From assembly GCF_020463795.1 (NCBI RefSeq), contig NZ_CP080025.1, positions 5,535,001 through 5,599,000 on the forward strand: a DNA stretch of 64,000 nucleotides, written 5' to 3'. This stretch comes from Echinicola marina (GTDB lineage: Bacteria; Bacteroidota; Bacteroidia; Cytophagales; Cyclobacteriaceae). Shown here piece by piece: positions 27,583-36,570 of the stretch (position 1 is the stretch's first letter; every line of letters starts with the position of its first letter). The translations under genes and the position numbers were made by a program. The notes beneath the pieces are model-generated. The model did no database searches. It had not been told where the DNA came from and worked only from the letters and a program-made list of their open reading frames with translations.

Positions 27583-29931
27583 TTATTTTAGGTTATAATT
27601 TGGTGTTGCTCCCATGACCAATTCCAGTTCTCCTCCTGCTTGAATATCACTAAAATCAATAAATGGGTGCTTCAATTGTTTTCCGTTAAGTTGAATTTTC
27701 TGGATGTATTTGTTTTCGGGACTATTATTAGTGGCGGTCACCGTAAAAGTCTTGGCCTTCGCATAAGTAGGATCAAGCTGAAAGCTTATCTGATCAAACA
27801 CTGGACTGGTGATATCCACCCTGGTGTCTCCCGGACATACCTGATACAGTCCTGCAGAAGCCAAGACATACCAAGCAGACATTTGCCCGACGTCTTCATT
27901 CCCTACCAAGCCCTCCACACTGTTTTTATAACCACGCTCGCAAATCAATCTGGTCCATTTTTGGGTCAACCAAGGTGCCTCCACATAATTAAATAAAAAT
28001 GGCACATGGTGAACAGGTTCATTGGCATGGTTATAATATTCATTCCACATTAGGTTTTTAGGAGCTTTTTCGAAAAAATCAGTCAGGTCCTCCCTTACGG
28101 CTTCTTTTCCTCCCATTAACTTAATCATTCCTTTGATATCATGAGGTACAAACCAACCTTGCTGATAAGCATTACTTTCAATACTTCCGTACCATTCCAC
28201 CAATCGCCCTTCCTCAGGCCAAGCATCAAAACTACCGTCTTCCCTTCTTGGCCGGAACCAAGCAACCGAATCATCAAAAATGTTCTGATAACTTTTTGAC
28301 CTATCGAAGAAGGTTTTTGCTATACTTTTCTCTCCCATATCTGCTGCCATCATTGCCGTACACCACTCCGTGTAGGCATATTCTAAGGTATGGGAAATAC
28401 TTAAGCCTCCTGGCGTATAACCCTTTGCTCCATTTCCAAATTTCTCACCAGAATTGACCATGTACTGGAGGGCTTTTTCCGTATCAAAATCTCGAATTCC
28501 TTTACTGTAGGCATCTGCAATAACGGACACAGCTGGATTACCAATCATGCAGCCACTGTAAGCATTCAGCAGCTCCCAACGCTCCAAATATTTCTTGCCA
28601 CTTTGGTCAGCCATGGTCACCAATGAATTGATCATATCATTGACCAATACTGGGTTAATGATAGTCTGTAAAGGAAACTGACTGCGAAAAACATCCCATC
28701 CACTGAAAATGGTTCTCTTGGTAAAGTCACTGGAATGATGTGCCTGACCATCGGCCCCCATATACTTCCCATCAACATCTTCATACATCCGCGGGTCAAT
28801 CATGCTATGATACAGGGCTGTATAAAAAACCGTTTTCTGCTCATCAGTTCCTCCATGTATGGCCACCTTAGAAAGTGCTGAATTCCATAGTGCTTGGGCC
28901 TTCTCCTTTACCTTTTCAAAATCCCAGCCTTTGATCTCAGTTTCAAGGTTGTTTTTTGCCCCTTCCATACTCACAAAGGAGATCCCTGTTTTCACCAAGA
29001 TAGCTTCATCTTCCGTTGTTTCATATTCGGCAAAGAACCCCATATGTTTCCCTTGGGCTTCTTTCACCTTTCTTTTTACTACAGCTTCAGCTATTCGCTG
29101 CTGATAGCGCTCACTTTCTACCGCTTCTCTTTTCCTACTCCAGTCCGATGGGATATCCGCTTTCCAAACCCCATACTCCTTAAATGGCTTGCTGAATTGG
29201 GCATAGAAATACACGGTATAATCCGAACTCCCATCACCATTTCCCCAGCCACCTCCTTCTGGAGGACACTTCATCCATCCACGAATGGTTTGATCATTCA
29301 CTACCTCCAACTGCTGCAATGTAGAAGTGCCGCCCACTCTTCTGGCCAAATCAATCTGGATACGGGACTGCTTGTTTTCCGGGAAAATAAATTTCAACAT
29401 TCCACTATGCGGGGCCGCGGTCATTTCAGCCTTTATATTACTTTCAGTCAAATCAACCTTATAATATCCCGCCTCCGCATATTCACTAGACTTGTCATAG
29501 GTTGAACGATATCCATCTTGCGGCTGATCCATCGGACCTGCTACGGTCTGTAATTCACCGGTTGTGGGCATCACCAGGAAATTCCCCAGGTCACCATACC
29601 AGCCTACCCCGCTCATCTGGGTAAAGGCAAATCCCTCAATCGAGGTATGCTCATAACTGTAGCCTGAGCCATTATCCCCGCCAGTAATGGTGTTGGGACT
29701 TACTTGCACCAATCCATAAGGAGTAGCCGCACCGGGAAAAGTTTTTCCAAGTCCATGATAGACTCCAGCAGCATCAGTACTGGTACTGGCCCCAATAAAG
29801 GGATTCACATATTGTACTGGATTAAGTGCTTCAGTTTTTTGCGAACTCATTTGCGCAAATGTTGGTATGCTAAGCGCCAGCATGGCCAAGGCCAACAAAT
29901 TAATTCTCAAGGTCATTATAGGTTTATTCAA
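27583..29931 (-). CDS. GH92 alpha-mannosidase, secreted (second copy)
   Basis: This 782-residue protein has a signal peptide (ALSIPTFAQMSSQ). GH92 features are VNPFIGASTSTDAAGVYHGL in the N-terminal sandwich, IFSGWDVFRSQFPLQ, YSGCMIGNPAVSVIADAY and HHVPFLFNYVEAPWLTQKW. GNEDVGQMSAWYVLASAGLY near residue 680 carries the conserved acidic residues. It differs markedly from the GH92 at 7181-9508, so the two are old paralogs that probably cut different alpha-mannosidic linkages. It is 6 bp after GH38 and 3 bp before the SGNH gene. Confidence 0.95.
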   Translation of the reverse strand: MNKPIMTLRINLLALAMLALSIPTFAQMSSQKTEALNPVQYVNPFIGASTSTDAAGVYHGLGKTFPGAATPYGLVQVSPNTITGGDNGSGYSYEHTSIEGFAFTQMSGVGWYGDLGNFLVMPTTGELQTVAGPMDQPQDGYRSTYDKSSEYAEAGYYKVDLTESNIKAEMTAAPHSGMLKFIFPENKQSRIQIDLARRVGGTSTLQQLEVVNDQTIRGWMKCPPEGGGWGNGDGSSDYTVYFYAQFSKPFKEYGVWKADIPSDWSRKREAVESERYQQRIAEAVVKRKVKEAQGKHMGFFAEYETTEDEAILVKTGISFVSMEGAKNNLETEIKGWDFEKVKEKAQALWNSALSKVAIHGGTDEQKTVFYTALYHSMIDPRMYEDVDGKYMGADGQAHHSSDFTKRTIFSGWDVFRSQFPLQTIINPVLVNDMINSLVTMADQSGKKYLERWELLNAYSGCMIGNPAVSVIADAYSKGIRDFDTEKALQYMVNSGEKFGNGAKGYTPGGLSISHTLEYAYTEWCTAMMAADMGEKSIAKTFFDRSKSYQNIFDDSVAWFRPRREDGSFDAWPEEGRLVEWYGSIESNAYQQGWFVPHDIKGMIKLMGGKEAVREDLTDFFEKAPKNLMWNEYYNHANEPVHHVPFLFNYVEAPWLTQKWTRLICERGYKNSVEGLVGNEDVGQMSAWYVLASAGLYQVCPGDTRVDITSPVFDQISFQLDPTYAKAKTFTVTATNNSPENKYIQKIQLNGKQLKHPFIDFSDIQAGGELELVMGATPNYNLK

Positions 29932-29937
29932 AGTAAA

Positions 29938-32514
29938 TTATTGATGGTATTCCTTTATTCTTAGCGTCCTCACCCCAAAACGAGGAATAGACAAATGAAT
30001 TTTATTTTGTGATTTTCCAGAGACCTCAAGTTCCTGGATAGCGTCGCCATTAAGTTCAATAAGTTCGGCACCGGCAAAGTCCCCATCCACCAAGATGGTT
30101 GATGCTTTCTCAGTTCCTTCGGCATTAAACAATCGCACCAGCAAATCCCTTCCTGCAAAATGTGCAGTGGTAATTTGCCAACCCTTATCTTCCAACTCCA
30201 ACAGGGATTGATGGGCCAAATCCCCAACTGATGAAGTTGATAATTGGGCTTTCAGAGGCTCATCCCATTGAACACTTTCCATCCAGATCCCTGCTTCATC
30301 CCATTTTTCTTGATGAGGTACCAAAGCGTATTTGACATGACTTGGCCCCTCGATTTTATAATTCATCCCCCACAATGCCCTTCCTGAGTATTGAATATTA
30401 AGTGCAAGAGGATGATCTTTGGCATGAGCATAACTGGTGGTATGATCAGAAAACAAGGCTACACCAAGGTTTTCATCTTCATCCATTACATCCACCCAGT
30501 TCAGGATAATATTATTTTTGATACTATCCCAACGGTTAAAAAAGGTAGATTCCAGGTCACTCATGGTCACATCAAATGGCGCATTTTTATATACCTGCTG
30601 CTGATCAAATCCCAATGGAAAGTGTACCAAAAGTTTATAGGCATCATTATAAAATGCCTTTTCTGGGTCTTCTGCTTTATAAACTTCCATTTGCGAATAA
30701 TGACCTATTCCTGGACTACCCTGCCAGTCTATGGTCAGCTCAAAATCAATTTTTCTTTCTCCCTGATAAAAACTCAACAATTGCTCAAATGGATGTTCAC
30801 CTATTTGCCCCTTGACAGAAACAGTGGTCATCAAAGGTCCATTTTCCAATATTTCCACTTTGGCAGGACTATCTGTACTGGATAGAAACTTACCCAAATC
30901 ATAAAAATGGCCTCTAATTTCATTGAAACCTCTATCTGCATGCTGATCAACCAACTCCTTGCCTTTTAGTTTCTTCGCCTTTAGGCTTTCTATTACTCCT
31001 CCTTTAGATGGATCAATGAGCACCTCGTAATAATCTGTATTGACCTGAACTTTACCATTTGGCATTATAAGGGCTTCGGATCCATTCCCCTTGGACATTT
31101 TGGCTTGTCCCAAGCGAAAACTGCTCAAGCCCAATGATCCAACCTTTGCCCTAAACAACAATTTTTTCTCTCCGTTTACAGAAGCCAATTGACTGGGGAT
31201 TTGCTTTCCTTCATTATCAATTACCACCCAGTTTCTATCCTGCAGTTTATCCGCATCCACTTTGATCAATTCTTCTCTTGCAGTCCCTTGGCCATTGAAG
31301 ACATTGATGAATAAGGAGGTTTCTATGTTTGCATCTTCCCTACCCAGTACATCATCTATAACTTCCTCACTGATATCATTGGTAATGCTGGTCCAATCCA
31401 CCACTTTATCAGCCCAGGTTTTGCTTCCTTCCACCCTGTTATATGGCACTATCCAACAATCATGGTGTTGGGCAAGCGTGAGGTTTCTCCATCCTTCGTC
31501 AAATTTTTCCACTGACCATGTCCCAGCAGAATAGGCTTTGGCATAAGCCGCCATTTTTTCTGCCAAGGTGATATTGTTCTCTGCAACACGGACATTTTGT
31601 GCCAATTGCTGCATCACTTGAGCCCCCCAAACCAAGCTAACCAAAACATCTTCTTGACTAAAGTCCCAAACCTCTTCAGCTTCGGATATCACAATGTTTT
31701 CAAAGTAATCGGTCCAAGTCACATAATGTGATGGCCTGTATAAGGGCTGATCTGCCCCCAGCCAAGGCCCACCCTTCCAAGCAGCGTCCTGCAAGCACAT
31801 CCCTACTGGATGCTTTATTCCCTGCTCAAAAGCTGCTTCAATATAGGATTGTCCATTTCCCCATGCCTTTGTCTGCCAAGTAGAATTTGAAGCCAAGGCC
31901 TCGCTCTCATATCTAGGCACGGTTTTGATCAGCGTACCATCAGGTCCTTTCCAATTGACCAGTTCTCCTCCATATGCACGGGTATACCCACCCCAGCAGG
32001 TATTAGGGTTTTTCAATACCGCATATTTAAAGCCGAAAGACTTTAGAATCTGCGGTAAGGCACTTGTAAAACAAGGTTCTTCGGACGAATAAGTGGTATA
32101 GGAAAACTGAGGAAAATGTTCCCTCATATGACGGATACCAAGATCGAATTGTCTGATAATGGATTCCCCAGAAATGTTAAAAAGATAAGCCTGCCCATAA
32201 GACGGGTTGACAATATCTATTCTCTCGGCAAATCCTGGCTGAATCATGGCTTTTTGGAAGTTCTGATAAGCTATAGGATCGTAAACTTTTACGGAATCCC
32301 AAGTTTCTGGTTCAATTTCAAGGTTGATCTTCCATTCAGGGTGCATGGAAAGTTGATCTAGCATAAATTGGGTTTGCCAACGAGGATAATGACCATAGAT
32401 ACCTCCATGGTAACCGTCTACAAAATAGGCATCTTGAGCCAGAGCACTCAACAAACTCAAAATAAATACAGCAAAAAAACTAAATACCGCATTACGGATT
32501 CTACTTGGTCTCAT
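29938..32514 (-). CDS. GH38-like alpha-mannosidase with non-canonical metal site
   Basis: This 858-residue exported protein has a signal peptide (ILSLLSALAQ). The GH38 catalytic barrel reads YFVDGYHGGIYGHYPRWQ, then LEIEPETWDSV, then SALPQILKSFGFKYAVLKN. The three-helix region has LTLAQHHDCWIVPYNRVEG, and beta-sandwich domains with KGGVIESLKAKKLKG follow. GH38 enzymes are zinc-dependent retaining alpha-mannosidases. Two usual zinc ligands differ: the HxD motif reads HGG (His36 kept, Asp replaced by Gly), and the nucleophile Asp of the DxFGHS block aligns with Glu145 or Glu146 in SSEEPCFTS. It may be a distinct subfamily, a different specificity or a weak enzyme. First gene of the operon. Confidence 0.83.
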   Translation of the reverse strand: MRPSRIRNAVFSFFAVFILSLLSALAQDAYFVDGYHGGIYGHYPRWQTQFMLDQLSMHPEWKINLEIEPETWDSVKVYDPIAYQNFQKAMIQPGFAERIDIVNPSYGQAYLFNISGESIIRQFDLGIRHMREHFPQFSYTTYSSEEPCFTSALPQILKSFGFKYAVLKNPNTCWGGYTRAYGGELVNWKGPDGTLIKTVPRYESEALASNSTWQTKAWGNGQSYIEAAFEQGIKHPVGMCLQDAAWKGGPWLGADQPLYRPSHYVTWTDYFENIVISEAEEVWDFSQEDVLVSLVWGAQVMQQLAQNVRVAENNITLAEKMAAYAKAYSAGTWSVEKFDEGWRNLTLAQHHDCWIVPYNRVEGSKTWADKVVDWTSITNDISEEVIDDVLGREDANIETSLFINVFNGQGTAREELIKVDADKLQDRNWVVIDNEGKQIPSQLASVNGEKKLLFRAKVGSLGLSSFRLGQAKMSKGNGSEALIMPNGKVQVNTDYYEVLIDPSKGGVIESLKAKKLKGKELVDQHADRGFNEIRGHFYDLGKFLSSTDSPAKVEILENGPLMTTVSVKGQIGEHPFEQLLSFYQGERKIDFELTIDWQGSPGIGHYSQMEVYKAEDPEKAFYNDAYKLLVHFPLGFDQQQVYKNAPFDVTMSDLESTFFNRWDSIKNNIILNWVDVMDEDENLGVALFSDHTTSYAHAKDHPLALNIQYSGRALWGMNYKIEGPSHVKYALVPHQEKWDEAGIWMESVQWDEPLKAQLSTSSVGDLAHQSLLELEDKGWQITTAHFAGRDLLVRLFNAEGTEKASTILVDGDFAGAELIELNGDAIQELEVSGKSQNKIHLSIPRFGVRTLRIKEYHQ

Positions 32515-32741
32515 TGGGTTAATTATTAATTTTATTGATCCTGTACATTTGGCTTTATATCCAATGCCAAGGAATAATATTTACAATAATCAGTTTATAA
32601 AAAAGGCCTGAAAAGTACTAAGCCGGTCTTTTAGAATGTAAACCCATCGTTTTAAAGCTATTTCTGAACACCAACCGACTACCAGTATTTCACACCTTTT
32701 TTCCTGATATTATTGGCAAAGTAATAAAATAAAACACAAGT

Positions 32742-32757
32742 TGCTAAATCGATTAAC
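32742..32757 (+). promoter_or_regulatory. LacI-type operator candidate, GH38 promoter-proximal
   Basis: On the plus strand it reads TGCTAAATCGATTAAC, one base away from the other sites at the conserved core and palindromic around AATCGATT. On the minus strand it lies 17 bp upstream of TTACTTTG, a near-consensus -7 box for GH38. Confidence 0.5.
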
Positions 32758-32957
32758 TATTTTTTACCAAAACACTCAGCCCCTGTAAACACTTAAAAAC
32801 CAAGTCTGAGCTACCAGTTTGGATTTCAGTAAAATCAAAAACCATCTCTGTCGCTCAGAAACCTAACTTTAACAAAGTTTATAAAAAACTTTCCTTTAAT
32901 CCATGCCTCAACAATACTCTATAATCACATAATTATAGTTTTCTAGGTGAAAAATTA

Positions 32958-32973
32958 TTTAATCGTTTTAGCA
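32958..32973 (-). promoter_or_regulatory. LacI-type operator candidate, GH38 distal site
   Basis: On the minus strand it reads TGCTAAAACGATTAAA, directly after AATTTTTG, a one-mismatch -7 box. The layout copies the one before the SusD operon. Confidence 0.6.
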
Positions 32974-32979
32974 AAAATT

Positions 32980-32995
32980 AGTTAAAACGATCAAT
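32980..32995 (+). promoter_or_regulatory. LacI-type operator candidate, paired with the 32958 site
   Basis: On the plus strand it reads AGTTAAAACGATCAAT, a weaker match. It faces the neighbouring site with centres about 22 bp apart, roughly two helical turns, which would place two repressor dimers on the same face. Confidence 0.4.
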
Positions 32996-33079
32996 CCATT
33001 TCACTTTCATACTTCAGATCAACACCACCATCTCCACTTCCCCCTCTCAGTAGCCCCAAAAGGCAAATAAAATGCAAAA

Positions 33080-33099
33080 GGGCCAGAAAAACCTGGCCC
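33080..33099 (-). terminator. Intrinsic terminator after GH127
   Basis: A 7-bp GC-rich stem (GGGCCAG with CTGGCCC) closes a 6-nt loop 51 bp beyond the GH127 stop. A short CTTTTGCATTTT tract follows on the minus strand. The U-tract is weak. Confidence 0.6.
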
Positions 33100-33150
33100 C
33101 AATCTTTATAAATAATCCTAAACTTAGATACTTTTTAATTTCAATTCTTC

Positions 33151-35289
33151 TTATTCCATACTATTCGCCTCATCTATGGGCATCCAAATTTTGTATGCTT
33201 CACCAGGATTTGAATTCCCCATGGCATAGTAGGGCACTGCTTTATATACTCCACTTTCTCCTTTGGACAGTCCCTCTCCTGTAATTACATTCACCCCTCC
33301 TAGCTCTTCTCTTTCAAAAGAAATATTCAAAGGTTTATCCAAAGAAATTTCAAGGTCATCCAAATCTTTATTATCACTTTCCTCAAAACCGAAAATGACA
33401 GGCCCGGAAGCCAAGGCTGCCATTCCCCTCAATTCTTTAATATTACTATTGGGCAATACCCACCTTGGCTCCAAAGGCAGTTTTAAAGATATCTCATCAC
33501 CTTTATTCCATTTCCTGTCCAAAGCAATATAACCTTTTTCTGGTACCGCATTGATTGTCTCCCCATTTACTGACAATTCATATTCTCCTTCGAATGCAGA
33601 ATGGTAAAGGCCATAAGGATTTTCTATCCCTTGTGCCCAACCTGGAATTCTCACCAATATGGAGAACTTATCCTTTTTATCAGTATTCACACTTATACTT
33701 ATATCCCCATCCCAAGGATATCCGGTCCTATGATTCAAAGAAACCTTTTCCCCGTCATTTAGCTGAATATCAGAACTACTCTGCACAAACAAGTTGACAA
33801 ATATCCTGTCCTTTTCTACTGAATAAATAAAGTCCGGCAAAGCGGAAACCATCTTTAAAAACATAGGTGGGCAACATGGGCAATCATGCCAGTCCCAGCG
33901 GTGATGGTGATCAGAGACCAACGGATTCTCATAAGTATACCTTGTTCCCTTTAATGAAATCCCTGAGAGAATATTATTATACAATACCCTTTCAAGTTCA
34001 TCCATGTACTTCCCATCCCTTTCCAGTTCACTCATCTTTTCACTGAAAAAACCAGCTCCTACGGCTGCACATGTTTCCAGATAGGCATCGTTGGGCAAAT
34101 AATAATCCGGCCCAAACTTCTCGTCAAAGGCAATGGTACCTACCCCGCCATTGACAGACATTCTTTTTCCCACCATATTATCCCACAAATTATTGGCCGT
34201 GGTGATATAATTATCTTCATTATTTTCCACTGCCATGGCAGCAATTCCCGTCGAAAGGAGTGTAGCCCTTACAGCATGTCCTTCAATGGTTTTTTGGTCA
34301 AATACGGAAATGGAATCCTGAGCATAATCTCCGAAAGATGGTCTGCTATGCTTGCCATACTTTTCAGGGTCTTCATATTTGTTTTCTCTGATCCAGCTAT
34401 CAGATCTCGGGCCTCCCCATTCATCCCATTTGGGCAAGCCTACATGCTGCCCCCTGCCTTCTATCCAAAACTCCAACAAGTCATAATATTCCTTCTCATC
34501 TACAAGAGCACCAATCTTTTCCTTCAACCCTGGATGATTTTTAAACAACAGGTACATGTCCAATAACGCTTCTTCTGGACCGGCATGCGCAGGAATGATA
34601 TTCAACTTGGGTTTAGGCCCCATTGTCTCATACATATGGTTGGTCATTTTCACGGCCACTTCCAGCAATTTGGTCTTACCGGTGCCCTTATAATAATGTA
34701 CTCCAGCCTCTATCAACATCCCTGCATTATACACATCGTGCTGCCATCTTAAAAAACCTCCATTCCTTCCCCATTTGCGATCTGGCTCCACCAACTGTGT
34801 ATAAGTATTGATAAATCCTGTTGTATCTGATGCTTGGGCAGCCGCAATCCTATCAATATAGGCATCTACCCTACTTTCCAAGTCAGGATCAGGTGAATGG
34901 TATAAAAAATCTCCTGCAGCCCGAATGGTCTCATACACCAAACCATCATACCAAGGCGGGCCGTGGTGTTCACCTGTACCACGCTTTCCCTCAGCCACCA
35001 TGTCAAAATTTTTGAAGGCATCCCTTCTTTGTTGGGTTCTGTCATATTCATCCCCCAATCGCCATTCAAGTTGATAATCGCCCTCAAACTTGTCGAAAAC
35101 ATCATTAATAGTCACCGATCGCCAAGTCTCCAGTTTTGGTCCCCAAAAACCTTGGTCGACCTTGACCTCCACAATATTGGAGTTCGCAGCAGATACTGAC
35201 AGATCCTCCTTTTGCGCATTTGTACTACAGGCCATCAATGCCGCCATGGCAATAATAAGAGGGCTGTTTTTCATTAAAATCTGATTCAT
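33151..35289 (-). CDS. GH127-type beta-L-arabinofuranosidase-like lipoprotein
   Basis: This 712-residue lipoprotein has lipobox LMACS (Cys21). The DUF1680/GH127 fold is shown by VKVDQGFWGPKLETWRSVTI at the start and DAYLETCAAVGAGFF near residue 405, whose Glu matches the zinc-site glutamate. WHDCPCCPPMFLKM near residue 468 supplies the zinc-binding and nucleophilic cysteines. A C-terminal beta-sandwich follows (LVRIPGWAQG). Characterised GH127 enzymes release beta-L-arabinofuranose, but the family is broad. It has its own promoter with a GntR-type operator (35356-35375) and a terminator, so it is a single-gene unit controlled with the adjacent GntR gene. Confidence 0.9.
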   Translation of the reverse strand: MNQILMKNSPLIIAMAALMACSTNAQKEDLSVSAANSNIVEVKVDQGFWGPKLETWRSVTINDVFDKFEGDYQLEWRLGDEYDRTQQRRDAFKNFDMVAEGKRGTGEHHGPPWYDGLVYETIRAAGDFLYHSPDPDLESRVDAYIDRIAAAQASDTTGFINTYTQLVEPDRKWGRNGGFLRWQHDVYNAGMLIEAGVHYYKGTGKTKLLEVAVKMTNHMYETMGPKPKLNIIPAHAGPEEALLDMYLLFKNHPGLKEKIGALVDEKEYYDLLEFWIEGRGQHVGLPKWDEWGGPRSDSWIRENKYEDPEKYGKHSRPSFGDYAQDSISVFDQKTIEGHAVRATLLSTGIAAMAVENNEDNYITTANNLWDNMVGKRMSVNGGVGTIAFDEKFGPDYYLPNDAYLETCAAVGAGFFSEKMSELERDGKYMDELERVLYNNILSGISLKGTRYTYENPLVSDHHHRWDWHDCPCCPPMFLKMVSALPDFIYSVEKDRIFVNLFVQSSSDIQLNDGEKVSLNHRTGYPWDGDISISVNTDKKDKFSILVRIPGWAQGIENPYGLYHSAFEGEYELSVNGETINAVPEKGYIALDRKWNKGDEISLKLPLEPRWVLPNSNIKELRGMAALASGPVIFGFEESDNKDLDDLEISLDKPLNISFEREELGGVNVITGEGLSKGESGVYKAVPYYAMGNSNPGEAYKIWMPIDEANSME

Positions 35290-35335
35290 ATTTTGAGTTA
35301 TTGTATTGAAAGCTACATTTCCAATATTGTATGGT

Positions 35336-35343
35336 CAAATATA
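35336..35343 (-). promoter_or_regulatory. -7 box of the GH127 promoter
   Basis: The minus-strand TATATTTG matches TAnnTTTG and is 46 bp upstream of the GH127 ATG. The GntR-type operator lies 12 bp further upstream, overlapping the expected -33 region. The same TATATTTG with flanking A/T bases occurs before the GntR gene. Confidence 0.65.
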
Positions 35344-35355
35344 ATAAAAATTTAT

Positions 35356-35375
35356 ACTGGTACGAACTGGTATGA
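35356..35375 (+). promoter_or_regulatory. GntR-type operator at the GH127 promoter
   Basis: The plus strand reads ACTGGTACGAACTGGTATGA, two tandem 10-bp copies of ACTGGTAYGA. A 17-bp identical core (GGTACGAACTGGTATGA) recurs inverted at 36571-36587 before the GntR gene. This points to direct control of GH127 by that regulator. Confidence 0.7.
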
Positions 35376-35539
35376 AACTTATATTTAATTATTGAATTAA
35401 ACATAACTTACACTGACCTAAATAGATCAAAAAACTAAACAGATGACTGTTACACAAACTGTAGACCATCAACATTTCAGCTCATCAAAATCGGCAATAA
35501 TAAGCCTAAAAGCACCAATTCCATCTACACTTGCAAAAT

Positions 35540-36514
35540 TCAGATCGACTTTCGGAGAGTCAGTTTCCAGGGATTTTCAATCGTTTCGATACCATTCTGG
35601 TATATTAGACGAGCCATGGTATCGCCCATTTTTCTAAAATCAGTGGATAAAGTAGTAATCCCCCCCCTTAGTATTTCCTTAAGCGGTGTATCATTATATG
35701 AGATTATACCAAACTCACTCCCTAATTTAATTTTTTGCAGTTCTGACTGCTTTATGAGTTTCACCATATCACGGTCATCCACTAAAACATAAAGGTCCCC
35801 CACTTTAATTTTTTCATCCGCTATCCGGTTCAAATACTGATGCTCCAGTCCAAACTGCAAACAGAACCTTTGCAGTCCATCATATCTTTCCAGAGGCTCT
35901 TTTTCATGACTTTGGACCATGAGGATGCGCTTATACTTTAGAATATGCTCCAAACCAGAACTCAAAGCTTCATAAGTATCCTTTTCAAAGTTTTGGGCAA
36001 CAGAAGGGTACTTACCTTGAAGTTTGGATTCAAAATGATCCAATAAATAGACTTTATCGGCTATTGGCGAAAGGAGCTGTTCAATCCCCTTAAACTTTCC
36101 TGTCATGATCACATAGGTAGTATATTTACCTATCGCATCAGTTAGTAGTGTTTCAAAGACCTTTCTATTATAATTATGAAAATAAAGATCCACCGTATCT
36201 CCTTTTTTTATGGATCCCATAAATGCATTGTACAAGTCCTCTTTGAACTCATTGAATTCATTGAACAATAAAAAGATATGTTTCCTGGTTTCGACCTTTG
36301 TACTGGCCACAAAATACCCTGTTCCCGGTTTCGAATCAATGATTCCCCTAGCTTTCAGGTCACTCAAACCTGCAAAAACTGTATCTCTGGATGAAGCATA
36401 TTTTTTCCGGAATTCGTTGATAGAAGGGATCCAATCCCCTAACTTAAACTCCCCCCTATTGATCCCATCAATGACATGATTCACTATTTTTTTGTATTTA
36501 GCTTCTTTCTTCAT
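35540..36514 (-). CDS. GntR-family regulator with sugar-binding-type effector domain
   Basis: This 324-residue protein has an N-terminal GntR winged helix (IVNHVIDGINRGEFKLGDWI, then KYASSRDTVFAGLSDLKARG, then IIDSKPGTGYFVAS, about residues 10-70). A LacI/periplasmic-binding-like domain follows (GSEFGIISYNDTPLKEILRG, then TTLSTDFRKMGDTMARLIYQ), as in AraR-type regulators and, as I recall, in the Bacteroides fucose regulator FucR. It is flanked by GH127 and a GH29 fucosidase, so fucose or arabinose is a plausible effector, but this is inference. Its own promoter carries the same operator as GH127, so it is probably autoregulated. Confidence 0.88.
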   Translation of the reverse strand: MKKEAKYKKIVNHVIDGINRGEFKLGDWIPSINEFRKKYASSRDTVFAGLSDLKARGIIDSKPGTGYFVASTKVETRKHIFLLFNEFNEFKEDLYNAFMGSIKKGDTVDLYFHNYNRKVFETLLTDAIGKYTTYVIMTGKFKGIEQLLSPIADKVYLLDHFESKLQGKYPSVAQNFEKDTYEALSSGLEHILKYKRILMVQSHEKEPLERYDGLQRFCLQFGLEHQYLNRIADEKIKVGDLYVLVDDRDMVKLIKQSELQKIKLGSEFGIISYNDTPLKEILRGGITTLSTDFRKMGDTMARLIYQNGIETIENPWKLTLRKSI

Positions 36515-36555
36515 TCTTCTTCCTAAAATTGACCTATAACGTTCTCCTCAGCTAA

Positions 36556-36563
36556 CAAATATA
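36556..36563 (-). promoter_or_regulatory. -7 box of the GntR gene promoter
   Basis: The minus-strand TATATTTG matches TAnnTTTG and is 41 bp upstream of the GntR ATG. The operator at 36571-36590 begins 7 bp upstream of it, between -7 and the expected -33. Confidence 0.65.
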
Positions 36564-36570
36564 ATAAAAG

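Larger units (their letters stand above)
32515..33150. other. Long leader and control region of the GH38-led operon
   Basis: This 636-bp gap holds three LacI-type operator candidates (32742, 32958 and 32980). It also holds the terminator of the upstream GH127 gene (33080-33099). No ORF is supported. If transcription starts near the 32958 site the GH38 leader is about 440 nt; if near the closer -7-like box (32717-32724) it is about 190 nt. Confidence 0.5.

Noticed and set aside
28894-29505. Plus-strand 203-codon open frame inside GH92
   Set aside because: It is antisense to conserved GH92 sequence and matches no family I know.
32646-32660. CGTTTTAAAGC as another LacI operator
   Set aside because: An inserted base breaks the motif and the other half is missing.
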